A stretch of DNA of 64,000 nt. Source: Prevotella sp. ne3005 (lineage in GTDB: Bacteria > Bacteroidota > Bacteroidia > Bacteroidales > Bacteroidaceae). Each line of letters opens with the position of its first letter. Within the stretch, counting starts at the first letter, position 1. The notes beneath the pieces are model-generated. The model did not search any database and was not told the DNA's origin. It saw only the letters and a list, made by a program, of their open reading frames with translations. A program made the position numbers and the translations under genes. Below are positions 1 through 8,984 of the stretch, piece by piece. Where the stretch lies: the NCBI RefSeq assembly GCF_900110085.1, contig NZ_FOCK01000001.1:434001-498000 (forward strand). Direction: 5' to 3'.

Positions 1-99
1 ACACGTGGTGGTAGAGTTGGGTGTTTTCCCGTGAGTGAGGAATCGTGGCATGATATGGGTGAGTGGCCGGAATATTTAAAGATGATAAAAGTGTTGTGA
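1..99 (+). CDS. C-terminal end of a sugar nucleotidyltransferase (partial)
   Basis: An open frame enters from the left edge and ends in TGA at 97-99, giving 32 residues. The ending contains ESWHDMGEWPEYLKMIKVL, which resembles the C-terminus of NTP-transferase family proteins in Bacteroidales polysaccharide loci (ESWxDMGxWxEY). Two bases separate its stop from the next start, so it is the preceding gene of the same operon. Family membership rests on this short tail only; substrate cannot be told. Confidence 0.6.
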   Translation, partial: TRGGRVGCFPVSEESWHDMGEWPEYLKMIKVL

Positions 100-101
100 T
101 A

Positions 102-1376
102 ATGAACAAGATGTTAAAAGTCGCTATTATTTGTCATGTTTCAAATAAGGAAATAAGGGAAAGTATTAAATTGTCATCACTGAGACTCACGAACACTATA
201 AAAAGAATTTTAGGTATCCCTCAATATCATTACTATGATAGAGGAATGTGGAATACACTCCTTTTTAATGAGTTTAAAAAGTATAATGATATAGAACTGC
301 ATGCTATTATACCACATCCAGGTATGAAAACAATGATGCAATCTTTTGTAATAGATGGTATATATTATCATTGTTTTAATCAAGAAAGAGGCTATTTTGA
401 TAAGTTATACAAGCAAAACAGGTATTATATACGTAGGTTTATCAATGAGATACAGCCAGATGTGATAAACATAGTTGGAATAGAGTCACCATTTTATTCT
501 CTATGTGCTCTTGATATAGATGTTGAAAAGTATCCATTAATTGTCTCTATGCAAACAGCTTTATCTGATCCTGATTTTATTACGAATTATCCTTTAATGG
601 ACAAGCAAGAGTATGAGACGCGAAAAGAAGTAGAGCAACGTGTTTTAAAGCGAGCTCATTATATTGCAACAGACTCGCAATGGTATAGGACTATAGCTTC
701 TTGGTTTAATCCTGATGCTGTTTTCTTGAGATACCATTTTTGTGCAAGTCAGGATGTGCCAAGTCCTAAAGATAAAGAATATGATTTTGCATATTGGGCC
801 GCAGACATCTCAAAAGCAGGTGAGGATGCTATAATGGCTTTTGTCGAAGCTTCAAAAATAGAAAAAGGAATAACGATGAATGTGATTGGACGATATTCAC
901 AGGGATTCCTTAATCATTTAAAATCCATACTTGAAAAAGAGGGATTGGAACAGCAGGTCATTTTTAGTGGCTATTATGAAACCCACTATGATGCCCTTTG
1001 TCAAGTTGCAAAATCACGATTTGCGTTAGTACCAATTAGGGTGGATACCATTTCCACAACCATTAGAGAAGCTATTCAGATGCAAATGCCGGTAGTTACC
1101 TATGCGACAAAAGGGACACCATCATTAAATAAAAAATCTACATCTGTATTAATATCGGAAATTGGCGATTATATAGAGATGGGTAAAAATATGGTGAAAT
1201 TAGTAAAAGATAAAGGACTTCAAAGAATTCTAGTTGAAAATGCAACTGCTTTTGCCGATACTTATTGGGATAATGAAAAGGCCATGAGAATACAGGCTGC
1301 AATGTATCATGCTGTTTATGATCATTTTATACATGGAACTGAAATACCATCGGAAATAACTAATTATGTTATTTAA
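102..1376 (+). CDS. Glycosyltransferase, GT-B type
   Basis: A 424-residue cytoplasmic protein beginning MNKMLKVAIICHVS. I place the start at ATG 102 rather than an upstream GTG at 63, because the upstream gene ends at 99 and the GTG start would lie inside it. The N-terminal half carries an acceptor-side Rossmann fold. The C-terminal half has the donor-domain pattern of retaining GT-B enzymes (VIFSGYYETHYDALCQVAKS, then a REAIQMQMPVVTYATKG segment that matches the usual E-rich nucleotide-sugar site). It probably adds one sugar during repeat-unit assembly; donor and linkage are unknown. The gene is AT-rich, like its neighbours up to about 8 kb. Confidence 0.75.
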   Translation: MNKMLKVAIICHVSNKEIRESIKLSSLRLTNTIKRILGIPQYHYYDRGMWNTLLFNEFKKYNDIELHAIIPHPGMKTMMQSFVIDGIYYHCFNQERGYFDKLYKQNRYYIRRFINEIQPDVINIVGIESPFYSLCALDIDVEKYPLIVSMQTALSDPDFITNYPLMDKQEYETRKEVEQRVLKRAHYIATDSQWYRTIASWFNPDAVFLRYHFCASQDVPSPKDKEYDFAYWAADISKAGEDAIMAFVEASKIEKGITMNVIGRYSQGFLNHLKSILEKEGLEQQVIFSGYYETHYDALCQVAKSRFALVPIRVDTISTTIREAIQMQMPVVTYATKGTPSLNKKSTSVLISEIGDYIEMGKNMVKLVKDKGLQRILVENATAFADTYWDNEKAMRIQAAMYHAVYDHFIHGTEIPSEITNYVI

Positions 1377-1387
1377 GTTGTTGTTTT

Positions 1388-2371
1388 ATGAACCGAGGTG
1401 TACAAATCTTGAAGGGCATAGCTGCGTTGATGGTCTTTCTTTCCCATGCTTTGAATATGAGAGATATAGCATGGGTTCTTAAGTATCAACCAACCCTTTT
1501 CCATATTTTGTGGGATGGCCAGTGCGCTGTGATAATTTTCATGGGTATCAGTGTCTTCTTTTATTATAAAACAGAGTTTACCTGGGTGGGGTATTTTAAT
1601 GGTATTAAGAAGAAAGTATTGAGGATTTATCCTCTGGCAATTATAGTATTGTCTTTAGCATATGTGTTATGCAATTTACAGATACCATATAATCAAGGTA
1701 GTTTTAGTGATTGGGGAAACTCATTCTGGAATAAGCCTATTGGAATAGCAGATTATCTTAAAAATGTATCTTTGTTATTACCTTGTAATAGTGATTTGTT
1801 AGATCCACCAATTTGGTATCTTTATGTTGAGGTACGTATGTTTTTGATCATGCCTTTGCTAATCGGATTATGGATAAAAAAAGGAATATGGCTATCATCG
1901 TTAATTATACTCTTGGTATGTGTAAATCCTATTCTACCAACATATATAGAGTATTTGCCAGTCTATTTTATTGGTGGTTTTTTCCGATGGCTGAATGAGA
2001 AGTATTTGAATAGATGGAGGGCAGAGTATTTTTGGCTTTTCTGCATATTTGGTGTTGTTTTGCTTGACATCAACAATATAGTGGGGTATGAAAATAATGT
2101 TATTTATAGGATAGTACAAGCATTTGGCGCTGCTTTTATTGTGGTGGGATTATATAATATTGTCTTTAAACAGAACTTGTTGTGTAAACTTCTTGAGAAA
2201 ATGGGTAATGTTTCTTATGAGTTCTTTTTACTACATTTTGTAGTTTTACTTTCTTTTAGGATTCTATGTCTTCCGACATGGTTATATATAATGCTATCGT
2301 TGGCTACTTCGATATTATTGAGTTATTTGTTAAATATCTCTTTATCTAGGATTATAAGAATAAAGAAATGA
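1388..2371 (+). CDS. Acyltransferase 3 family membrane protein (O-acetyltransferase-like)
   Basis: 327 residues with about nine to ten hydrophobic segments. It starts MNRGVQILKGIAALMVFLSHALNM, the N-terminal signature of the acyltransferase-3/OafA family (basic residue, LKGIAA, conserved His in the first helix). Known members carry acetyl or other acyl groups across the inner membrane to decorate glycans. Its ATG follows the previous stop by 11 bases, and its TGA overlaps the next ATG (ATGA at 2368), so translational coupling is likely. Acceptor sugar is not predictable. Unlike the second acyltransferase at 8981, it contains no long homopolymer. Confidence 0.8.
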   Translation: MNRGVQILKGIAALMVFLSHALNMRDIAWVLKYQPTLFHILWDGQCAVIIFMGISVFFYYKTEFTWVGYFNGIKKKVLRIYPLAIIVLSLAYVLCNLQIPYNQGSFSDWGNSFWNKPIGIADYLKNVSLLLPCNSDLLDPPIWYLYVEVRMFLIMPLLIGLWIKKGIWLSSLIILLVCVNPILPTYIEYLPVYFIGGFFRWLNEKYLNRWRAEYFWLFCIFGVVLLDINNIVGYENNVIYRIVQAFGAAFIVVGLYNIVFKQNLLCKLLEKMGNVSYEFFLLHFVVLLSFRILCLPTWLYIMLSLATSILLSYLLNISLSRIIRIKK

Positions 2372-3531
2372 ATAGGACACTCTTTTCTAAGTTATTATTA
2401 AAGGTATCAAGGCATTTTCAAATACTTGATATGGATAATATTAATAGGGATTTAGCCAATCCTTGTCAAAAGCGAGTGTTTTTCTCATACAAGTCATTAC
2501 TAAATAAAGACATTGATAATGTTGCTCATGCACAAATACAGCACATCAATCAAATGATTCACTACTTGATACAAAAAGATTATTGCATTGATTTATGTGA
2601 TTGTCAGGATTTAACTGCATTTGAAAGACATAATGGAATCACCTATGATTTGATATTGGGATTTGGCCCGCTATATGAAAAATGTTGTAATGAATGGGCT
2701 ATCAAGCAGAAGATATTATTTGTAACAGAGAATAATCCAGCCGTTGTTGAAGAGAAATACGAGGAAAGATTGCAGAATCTTAACCAGCGGCATCCTCGCA
2801 TTAATACAAAAAAGGCAATAGTAAGAAAGGGATTTTATACTCTTAAACAGTTTGAACAATCGGATTACGGCATTATACTCAACTCGGAATACAATGCGGA
2901 ATCAATGCTTTCGTATTTCTCTAAGTATGGCAGGATAAATGCGAATGCCATCAGGAATAAGTCTTATGTATATAATTCGCAAGAAATACTGAGAGTGACA
3001 TCATCAGTAAAAAAGAAATTCGTTTGGTTTGGTTCTGGAGGCTTTATTCATAAAGGATTGGATGTCTTATTGGACGCTTTCGCGAAACTGGAAGACTGCG
3101 AATTAAATGTATATGGACTTTACGATGAAGAGAAATCATTATTTGATAAGCTGAAATCGCCCAATACAATTAATCGAGGGCGTGTAAGTGTTATGTCAGA
3201 CGATTTCGTTAAGAACGTGGTACTTGGCAACACATACGTTATTTATCCATCATGCTCAGAGGCAATGAACACCGGTGTGGCTACTTGTATGGCACATGGT
3301 CTTATCCCAGTTGTTACAAAAGAATGTGGCTTCGATTATTGCGAAGGGATGGTTGTTTTGAATGATTTTCATGTTGAGACAATAGTTAAAACTGTTAAAG
3401 AGTTATCAAAACTCAGTGTGGAGGAAATAGAGAAAAGGCGACAGTATATTTATGATTATTCAGATAAAGTCTTTTCATTGGCATCTTTTACCACCAAGTT
3501 TAATTCTATTATGGATAGTTTTATCGAGTGA
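2368..3531 (+). CDS. Glycosyltransferase, GT4-like
   Basis: 387 residues, soluble. The C-terminal half has the GT-B donor-site features of the GT4/GT1 clan: KFVWFGSGGFIHKGLDVLLDAF (start of the donor domain with a GFIHKG loop), ELNVYGL, and YPSCSEAMNTGVATCMAHGLIPVVT, which matches the ExxG-type sugar-nucleotide site. The start overlaps the stop of the upstream acyltransferase by four bases. The N-terminal half is more divergent and gives no clue to the acceptor. It acts on the cytoplasmic face on a lipid-linked intermediate, by analogy with the operon context. Confidence 0.75.
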   Translation: MNRTLFSKLLLKVSRHFQILDMDNINRDLANPCQKRVFFSYKSLLNKDIDNVAHAQIQHINQMIHYLIQKDYCIDLCDCQDLTAFERHNGITYDLILGFGPLYEKCCNEWAIKQKILFVTENNPAVVEEKYEERLQNLNQRHPRINTKKAIVRKGFYTLKQFEQSDYGIILNSEYNAESMLSYFSKYGRINANAIRNKSYVYNSQEILRVTSSVKKKFVWFGSGGFIHKGLDVLLDAFAKLEDCELNVYGLYDEEKSLFDKLKSPNTINRGRVSVMSDDFVKNVVLGNTYVIYPSCSEAMNTGVATCMAHGLIPVVTKECGFDYCEGMVVLNDFHVETIVKTVKELSKLSVEEIEKRRQYIYDYSDKVFSLASFTTKFNSIMDSFIE

Positions 3532-3537
3532 AAGAAT

Positions 3538-4803
3538 ATGGCTGCAAATGTATTGACATACAAGTCGCTACTCGTCTATATATTTCTTGCGTTGACTTTT
3601 GCAAATGCTGTGTTTAGCAATACGGCCTTTGGTATTGTCATACAATTATTAGTAATTGCGTGTTTGTTTGTTGCAAGAAAAGAGTTTTCTCATTTCTATT
3701 TTGATAGTTATTTTAGATGGATTCGTTTATATTTCCTGTGGGTCGGGGCTTGTATGATGAGGGGACTATTCCTTATAGAAAATTATACAGATTCTCGCAT
3801 TTTCTTAGATAATTCAATAAGGCTATTATGTCCTTTGTTAATATTCCCATTTATCAATCCAGCTTTTACTCGGGAATTCTATCAGAAGTGGCTTAAGTTT
3901 GTTTTGATATTTACCGTCTTGCTTTTTTATTGGGTTGCAGGCGGGCTTTCTGAGTTTTATATGCTTCCTATTCTTTTTGTTATCTTATATTCTCCTTTAT
4001 TTAAAAGAAAATATTTCTATTTTGCACTAGTCTTCCTTGTGTTTTTTTCATTTAACTTTTATCCAGATGGCAGAATGCAACTGCTTAAAGGAACTGCGAC
4101 ATTTGTTTTCTGTATATTGGTATATAAATCAAAAAAACTCTCTGAAAGGAAATATAGATTAATATTGAAATGCTCATATGGATGTTTGGCGCTTGCTTAT
4201 GTGATGATTCTTTCCAATGCATATAGTATGCTTAATGGAAAAATGGACGCAGAGTATACAAGAACAGAAGATGATAAAAAGGGAGATACAAGAAGTTTGT
4301 TGTATTATGATGTCATCAATTCTGCTTTGAAGCACAATTATTGGTTATGGGGGCGAACCCCCGCTCGCGGTAATGATGTGGAGGCATCCCAGGTTCTATT
4401 TATATATGTGTATGATTATGATGATAGTATGATTTATCGAGGCCAAAGAGCTAATAATGAGGCGGCCGTTTTAAACTATATTACGCATACGGGGCTTATA
4501 GGACTGTTTTTGTTTAGTATGATTTATTTTAAAGCTACATATCTTGCAGTTTATTGTAGTAGGAATAAATATATTAAACTATTAGGAAGCTATGTCGCAT
4601 TTCAATGGGTCTGTACGTGGTTAGAGAACGTTAACAACATAGATACTTTAAATGTAGGACTGTGGTGTCTTGTGGCTATGTGTTATTCACCTGAGTTTAG
4701 AGGAATGAATGATTCTGAGTTTGAAGGTTGGTTTAGAGGACTTGTATGTTTTAAGATGGAAGAAAATCTAAAAACTGAGGATGAAGAGAGTAATCTGTCA
4801 TAG
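3538..4803 (+). CDS. wzy: O-antigen polymerase / Wzy-like membrane protein
   Basis: 421 residues with roughly ten to eleven hydrophobic segments and a large hydrophilic loop (about residues 235-310, containing DDKKGDTRSLLYYDVINSAL and WGRTPARGNDVE). A loop with an R-x-x-L/Y-x-x-x core between late membrane segments is typical of Wzy/WaaL-type polymerases and ligases. Six bases separate it from the previous stop. A Wzy polymerase would link lipid-borne repeat units in the periplasm. It is unrelated in appearance to the EpsG-like polymerase of the second locus at 29656. The WaaL ligase alternative cannot be excluded. Confidence 0.65.
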   Translation: MAANVLTYKSLLVYIFLALTFANAVFSNTAFGIVIQLLVIACLFVARKEFSHFYFDSYFRWIRLYFLWVGACMMRGLFLIENYTDSRIFLDNSIRLLCPLLIFPFINPAFTREFYQKWLKFVLIFTVLLFYWVAGGLSEFYMLPILFVILYSPLFKRKYFYFALVFLVFFSFNFYPDGRMQLLKGTATFVFCILVYKSKKLSERKYRLILKCSYGCLALAYVMILSNAYSMLNGKMDAEYTRTEDDKKGDTRSLLYYDVINSALKHNYWLWGRTPARGNDVEASQVLFIYVYDYDDSMIYRGQRANNEAAVLNYITHTGLIGLFLFSMIYFKATYLAVYCSRNKYIKLLGSYVAFQWVCTWLENVNNIDTLNVGLWCLVAMCYSPEFRGMNDSEFEGWFRGLVCFKMEENLKTEDEESNLS

Positions 4804-4856
4804 ATAGCTTAGAGTGTCATTCTTCTGTTAATTGCCAATTAGTTATTGTATTATTT

Positions 4857-5627
4857 ATGACATCATTATTATCTTTGCCTTGCGTTACAATTATAACAGT
4901 GTCCTATAATGCAAAGGACGGTATAGAAAAAACGATATTGTCTGTTGTTAAACAGTCATATAAGAATATAGAGTATATTATTGTTGATGGTGGTAGTTCA
5001 GACGGAACCATTGATATTATAAAGAAATATGATAAGCAATTAACTTGTTGGATAAGTGAGCCTGATAAGGGAATCTATGATGCTATGAACAAAGGTATCA
5101 AAAAAGCAACAGGAGAATGGCTGATCATGATGAATGCTGGAGACTGTTTTGCAAATGAAAGTGTCCTAGAAGAGGTCTTCTCAAGAAAGATACCAAACAA
5201 TATATCATTTCTTTATTCTGATGTGTATAGTAAAAAAAAAGACGGCGGCTTAATTTTAAGACCATCAGATTTTGCATCTGGTAATTTGATACATCAGGCT
5301 ATCATTTACAAGAGAGATTTACATAAAGAACATGGCTACTATATCGTAACCAAAAAAATTATTATTTCAGATGCACTGTTTTTTGCAAGAATTCCCATAG
5401 ATCAAACAATGAAGATCGACACTGTCCTTTCTATTTATGAAGGAGGAGGTGTGTCCCAACAAGGAAACTGGGCGGAGCAGCAATTTTATTGCATGGAAGT
5501 GGTGTTTAGAAAGAAAAGTTTTTGGGGGATGGTTTTTTCATATAGTTGGAAAAGAATTAAATCAATTTTGCCCGTTTCAGTAAAGGACAAAATAAAAAGT
5601 GTTTTGGGAATAAATTATAAAGGATAA
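4857..5627 (+). CDS. Family 2 glycosyltransferase (WcaA-like)
   Basis: 256 residues. The GT-A core is clear: VTIITVSYNAKDGIEKTI at the N-terminus, IIVDGGSSDGTIDIIKKY, then CWISEPDKGIYDAMNKGI and WLIMMNAGD, the last filling the place of the metal-binding DxD. EPDKGIYDAMNKGI is characteristic of the short WcaA-like group in capsule loci. No membrane segment. Its TAA stop (5625-5627) lies inside the 9-bp duplication created by the adjacent insertion sequence, so the coding sequence survived the insertion unchanged. Genes further downstream may suffer reduced read-through. Confidence 0.85.
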   Translation: MTSLLSLPCVTIITVSYNAKDGIEKTILSVVKQSYKNIEYIIVDGGSSDGTIDIIKKYDKQLTCWISEPDKGIYDAMNKGIKKATGEWLIMMNAGDCFANESVLEEVFSRKIPNNISFLYSDVYSKKKDGGLILRPSDFASGNLIHQAIIYKRDLHKEHGYYIVTKKIIISDALFFARIPIDQTMKIDTVLSIYEGGGVSQQGNWAEQQFYCMEVVFRKKSFWGMVFSYSWKRIKSILPVSVKDKIKSVLGINYKG

Positions 5628-5697
5628 TCACTACTGTCCCGTTAAAGTGGACTAATCGCTCTTTGAAATAATTGAAATTCAGTCTATTAGGCAGGTT

Positions 5698-5731
5698 TTT
5701 GAAATGAAACGGACTTGATTTTGTAACTTTG
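5698..5731 (+). promoter_or_regulatory. Bacteroidetes-type promoter of the IS transposase
   Basis: TTTG at 5698-5701 and TAACTTTG at 5724-5731 match the -33 and -7 boxes of the Bacteroidetes primary sigma factor, spaced 22 bases apart (19-21 is usual). The transposase ATG follows 22 bases downstream. It could also drive transcription into the capsule genes beyond the element. Confidence 0.55.
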
Positions 5732-5753
5732 CAGCCAAATATAATTGACTGCT

Positions 5754-6917
5754 ATGTTCCAAGACAAATACGTTTTTGCTCAACTTACCGCTTTTCTAAA
5801 CAGGACTCAGTTTAACAACTACGTTCGCAAGTATGATGGTAATCGCTACGTGAAGCACTTCACCTGCTGGAACCAGCTGCTTGCAATGATGTTTGGTCAA
5901 CTGAGTAATCGTGAGAGTCTTCGTGATCTGATTGTTGCTTTTGAAGCACATCGGGCCAAGCAATACCATCTTGGATTAGGTCGTGAACCTATCGCTAAAA
6001 CGACTCTTGCGTCAGCTAATCAGAATCGTGATTACAGAATCTTCAAGGACTTTGCCTTCTATATGATGAAGGAAGCTTGCGAGAAACGAGCGACCAACAT
6101 CTTGGATATCCCAGGAAAGAAATATGCCTTTGATTCAACTACTATTCCGTTGTGTCTGGCAACATTCCCATGGGCGAAGTTTCGAAGAAAGAAGGGAGGC
6201 GTCAAAGTCCATGTCTTATATGACATTGAGGCTCAGGTTCCGGCCTTCTATACAGTGACCACAGCATCCAAGCATGATTCGACGACAATGTCTTCAATTT
6301 CCTGTGAGCCAAATGCTTACTACATATTCGACAGGGCTTATGACTCATTTAAGGAACTCTACAGGATACACCTTACAGAGTCTTTCTTCGTAGTCAGAGC
6401 CAAGACGAACCTGAAGTACAAGATTGTCAAATGGAAGCGAAGAATGCCTAAGAACGTGCTGACTGATGCAGAAGTAAAACTGGCTGGTTATCTCTCGGAG
6501 AAGAAGTATCCAGAGTCATTCAGACTCATTCGCTACTATGACGAGGAAGACGACCGTGAGTTCACTTTCCTGACGAATGCAAAGCAGCTTTCTGCATTGG
6601 ATGTCGCAAATCTCTATCAGAAAAGATGGCTGGTAGAACTATTCTTCAAATGGCTCAAGCAACATCTAAAGATAAAGAGGTTTTGGGGTACGACGGAGAA
6701 TGCTGTCCGCATACAAATCAGTGTGGCCATTATTACTTACTGTCTCGTGGCTATTGTCCAACATGATATGCGATTAGAACGCTCGACCTATGAGGTTTTG
6801 CAGATTCTTAGCATCTCATTGACAGACAAGACTCACTTACGAGACCTGTTCGATAAGACTAATTTCAACGATGTCAAAGATCAATTTGGTCCCCTCATTC
6901 CGGGGCTATTTGATTAA
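5754..6917 (+). CDS. IS4 family transposase
   Basis: 387 residues from ATG 5754 (MFQDKYVFAQL). A TTG at 5745 in frame is possible but less likely. The N-terminal part (FAQLTAFLNRTQFNNYVRKY) matches the DUF4372-type leader seen in Bacteroidales IS4 elements. The DDE core is complete: first Asp in YAFDSTTIPL, second Asp in IFDRAYDSF, and the IS4 signature Y-x2-R-x3-E-x6-K in YQKRWLVELFFKWLK. Cut-and-paste transposition is expected. No frameshift or internal stop is present, so it should be active. Confidence 0.92.
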   Translation: MFQDKYVFAQLTAFLNRTQFNNYVRKYDGNRYVKHFTCWNQLLAMMFGQLSNRESLRDLIVAFEAHRAKQYHLGLGREPIAKTTLASANQNRDYRIFKDFAFYMMKEACEKRATNILDIPGKKYAFDSTTIPLCLATFPWAKFRRKKGGVKVHVLYDIEAQVPAFYTVTTASKHDSTTMSSISCEPNAYYIFDRAYDSFKELYRIHLTESFFVVRAKTNLKYKIVKWKRRMPKNVLTDAEVKLAGYLSEKKYPESFRLIRYYDEEDDREFTFLTNAKQLSALDVANLYQKRWLVELFFKWLKQHLKIKRFWGTTENAVRIQISVAIITYCLVAIVQHDMRLERSTYEVLQILSISLTDKTHLRDLFDKTNFNDVKDQFGPLIPGLFD

Positions 6918-6975
6918 TATTTAAACTCGTCCCATTTTAACGGGACACTAATGAAGGATAATAAGAATTAAGTAT

Positions 6976-8046
6976 ATGGAAAATAATCCTAAGATATCTG
7001 TTGTTATGCCTGTTTATAATACAGGGGAGTATTTAAACAAGGCTATTGACAGTATTTTAAATCAAAATTTTCAAGATTACGAATTAATACTTGTCGATGA
7101 TGGTTCCGAAGATGGTAGTTCTGAGTTATGCGATAAATATGCTAATGCGGATAATCGTATAGTTGTAATCCATCAAAAGAATGGAGGTATTTGCAATGCC
7201 AGAAATGCTGCACTTAAGATTGCAAAAGGGGATTATATTGCGTTTTCAGATCATGATGATGAGTATCTTCCTGGGCTTCTTGAAGAATCATATAGAAGGG
7301 CAATAAACGACGATGCAGACATTGTAAAATTTGGAAAGAAAGAATATATCATAAGCGATGGGGTTGTGGTAAGAACTCGTCAGACTTCTATTTATGACAT
7401 GGTGTTAAAAGATAGTCTTATTGCAGATAACTATCTACAGTTGTTGAATAAAAACATCATTGATTGTGTTTGGGATTCACTGATAAAAAAAGATCTTATT
7501 ATCCAAAACAATGTATTCTTTGATGAAAGCTATAAGGCAGGAGGTGAGGACATCGATTTTATCACACGGATTTTCAAATATGCGAAAGTGGTTAGTCTGA
7601 TGAGAAAGACTTTTTATTTACATTATATTCGCGAAGGTTTCTCAACTTCATCTAAGTTTAATCCGATAAAACTTTCAACACTTAAGTTGCTTGCTGAACG
7701 TATTACAGAAGGCGCAAAAGCATTAGGAGTGGATTTGTATGAAAAAAGAAAGGAATATGTTTATCAGATGACATATACCTTGCTTAACGCCCCTGCAACC
7801 CTCCTAACAAAAAAGGGGTGTAAGATGACAAAAAAGGAAAAATATAGCTATTTAGATGATTTAAGAGAATCCCTATTCTTGCCGGAATGGTTTTTTAAGC
7901 AATCACCATTATTAATAGTAGGACTTAGTAAGAGATATGCAATGTCTTATTTCTTATTTAAACATAAATTATATACACCTTTCTTTCTTATAACAAATAT
8001 GAGAAGTTTAGAATTGACAATAAAGAAAAAAATAATAAGGAAATAA
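6976..8046 (+). CDS. Family 2 glycosyltransferase
   Basis: 356 residues. N-terminal GT-A domain: ISVVMPVYNTGEYLNKAIDS, LILVDDGSEDGSSELCDKY, NGGICNARNAAL and YIAFSDHDDE, where the last group supplies the metal-binding acidic pair (HDDE in place of the usual DADD). The C-terminal 150 residues are a variable extension without obvious membrane helices. It begins 22 bases after the right end of the IS; the start codon and spacing agree with the pre-insertion operon. It is the first gene on the far side of the element, so its expression is the one most exposed to polarity. Confidence 0.85.
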   Translation: MENNPKISVVMPVYNTGEYLNKAIDSILNQNFQDYELILVDDGSEDGSSELCDKYANADNRIVVIHQKNGGICNARNAALKIAKGDYIAFSDHDDEYLPGLLEESYRRAINDDADIVKFGKKEYIISDGVVVRTRQTSIYDMVLKDSLIADNYLQLLNKNIIDCVWDSLIKKDLIIQNNVFFDESYKAGGEDIDFITRIFKYAKVVSLMRKTFYLHYIREGFSTSSKFNPIKLSTLKLLAERITEGAKALGVDLYEKRKEYVYQMTYTLLNAPATLLTKKGCKMTKKEKYSYLDDLRESLFLPEWFFKQSPLLIVGLSKRYAMSYFLFKHKLYTPFFLITNMRSLELTIKKKIIRK

Positions 8047-8048
8047 AT

Positions 8049-8984
8049 ATGAATATTTTAATTTCAGGAGGAGCCGGATTTATAGGCTCTCATTTAAACG
8101 ATGCATTAATAGCAAGAGGTCATAATCTGACCGTAGTAGATAACTTGGTACTAGGACGTAAAGAGAACATTGAGCACCTAATTGGAAATCCCAACTTCCG
8201 CTTTATTGAAGCAGATTTGCTGGATATGTCTAAGATGGGCGAAATTTTTGCTGAAGGCAAGTTTGATATGGTTTATCATCTTGCAGCTAACAGCGACATC
8301 CAGAAGGGTGGTAAAGACCCGATGGTGGATTATAACTTGACGTTCAACACTACTTTCAATGTACTACAGCTTCTGAAAGAGTTTGAAATTAAGAAGCTCT
8401 TCTTTGCATCCACCTCTGCCATTTACGGTGAGACATACGATGTGTTGAACGAAGATTACGGTCCACTGAAACCCGTATCAAATTATGGTGCAGGTAAGTT
8501 GGCCAGTGAGGCTTTCATTAGCGCATTTAGTTCTACTTATGGTATACAGACATGGATAACACGTTTCCCGAATGTGGTGGGTGAGCGTTTCACTCATGGT
8601 GTTATCTATGACTTTATCCACAAACTCCAGAGAAATCCGAATGAATTGGAGGTTCTTGGAAATGGCGAACAATGCAAACCATATGTTTACGTGAAAGACT
8701 TAGTGGATGGAATATTCTTTGTGATAGACCATGCTCACGAACCTTACAACGTATATATGCTTGGCTCTAACACCCGCACCAAGGTGAAGGAAATTGCTGC
8801 TATGGTAATAGAGGAAATGGAATTGAATGCGAAGATTCGTTATACAGGAGGTGACCGTGGTTGGGTAGGTGATGTTCCTGAATTCCGTTATGACTTGACA
8901 AAGGTGAACGAGCTAGGATGGAAAGCTCCCCATAATTCAAATGACTCTGTTCGTTTGGCAATACAAAAAGCACTCGGGAAATGA
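8049..8984 (+). CDS. NAD-dependent nucleotide-sugar epimerase/dehydratase
   Basis: 311 residues, extended SDR. The nucleotide site GGAGFIGSHL is at residues 7-16. The catalytic set is complete: Thr/Ser in FASTSAIYGE and Tyr-Lys in YGAGKLASEAF. Closest in pattern to the UDP-glucose 4-epimerase (GalE/WcaG) group, but shorter. With the GDP-heptose genes a little downstream, a GDP-heptose epimerase is one possibility; a UDP-hexose epimerase is the other. The gene is two bases after the previous stop and overlaps the next gene by four bases. Confidence 0.75.
   Translation: MNILISGGAGFIGSHLNDALIARGHNLTVVDNLVLGRKENIEHLIGNPNFRFIEADLLDMSKMGEIFAEGKFDMVYHLAANSDIQKGGKDPMVDYNLTFNTTFNVLQLLKEFEIKKLFFASTSAIYGETYDVLNEDYGPLKPVSNYGAGKLASEAFISAFSSTYGIQTWITRFPNVVGERFTHGVIYDFIHKLQRNPNELEVLGNGEQCKPYVYVKDLVDGIFFVIDHAHEPYNVYMLGSNTRTKVKEIAAMVIEEMELNAKIRYTGGDRGWVGDVPEFRYDLTKVNELGWKAPHNSNDSVRLAIQKALGK

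Larger units (their letters stand above)
5629..6953 (+). mobile_element. Intact IS4-type insertion sequence, 1325 bp
   Basis: Both ends are visible. The left end begins CACTACTGTCCCGTTAAAGT, and the reverse complement of the right end begins CATTAGTGTCCCGTTAAAAT; 17 of these first 20 bases match. The 9-bp sequence AAGGATAAT flanks the element on both sides (5620-5628 and 6954-6962), a target duplication. One transposase gene fills the element in the direction of the host operon. The well-kept ends, duplication and intact gene suggest a recent insertion. Removing the element restores about 15 bases between the two neighbouring glycosyltransferase genes. Confidence 0.92.

Noticed and set aside
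63..101. GTG start at 63 for the first glycosyltransferase
   Set aside because: It lies within the 3' end of the preceding nucleotidyltransferase; ATG 102 follows that stop directly and gives a standard GT-B N-terminus.
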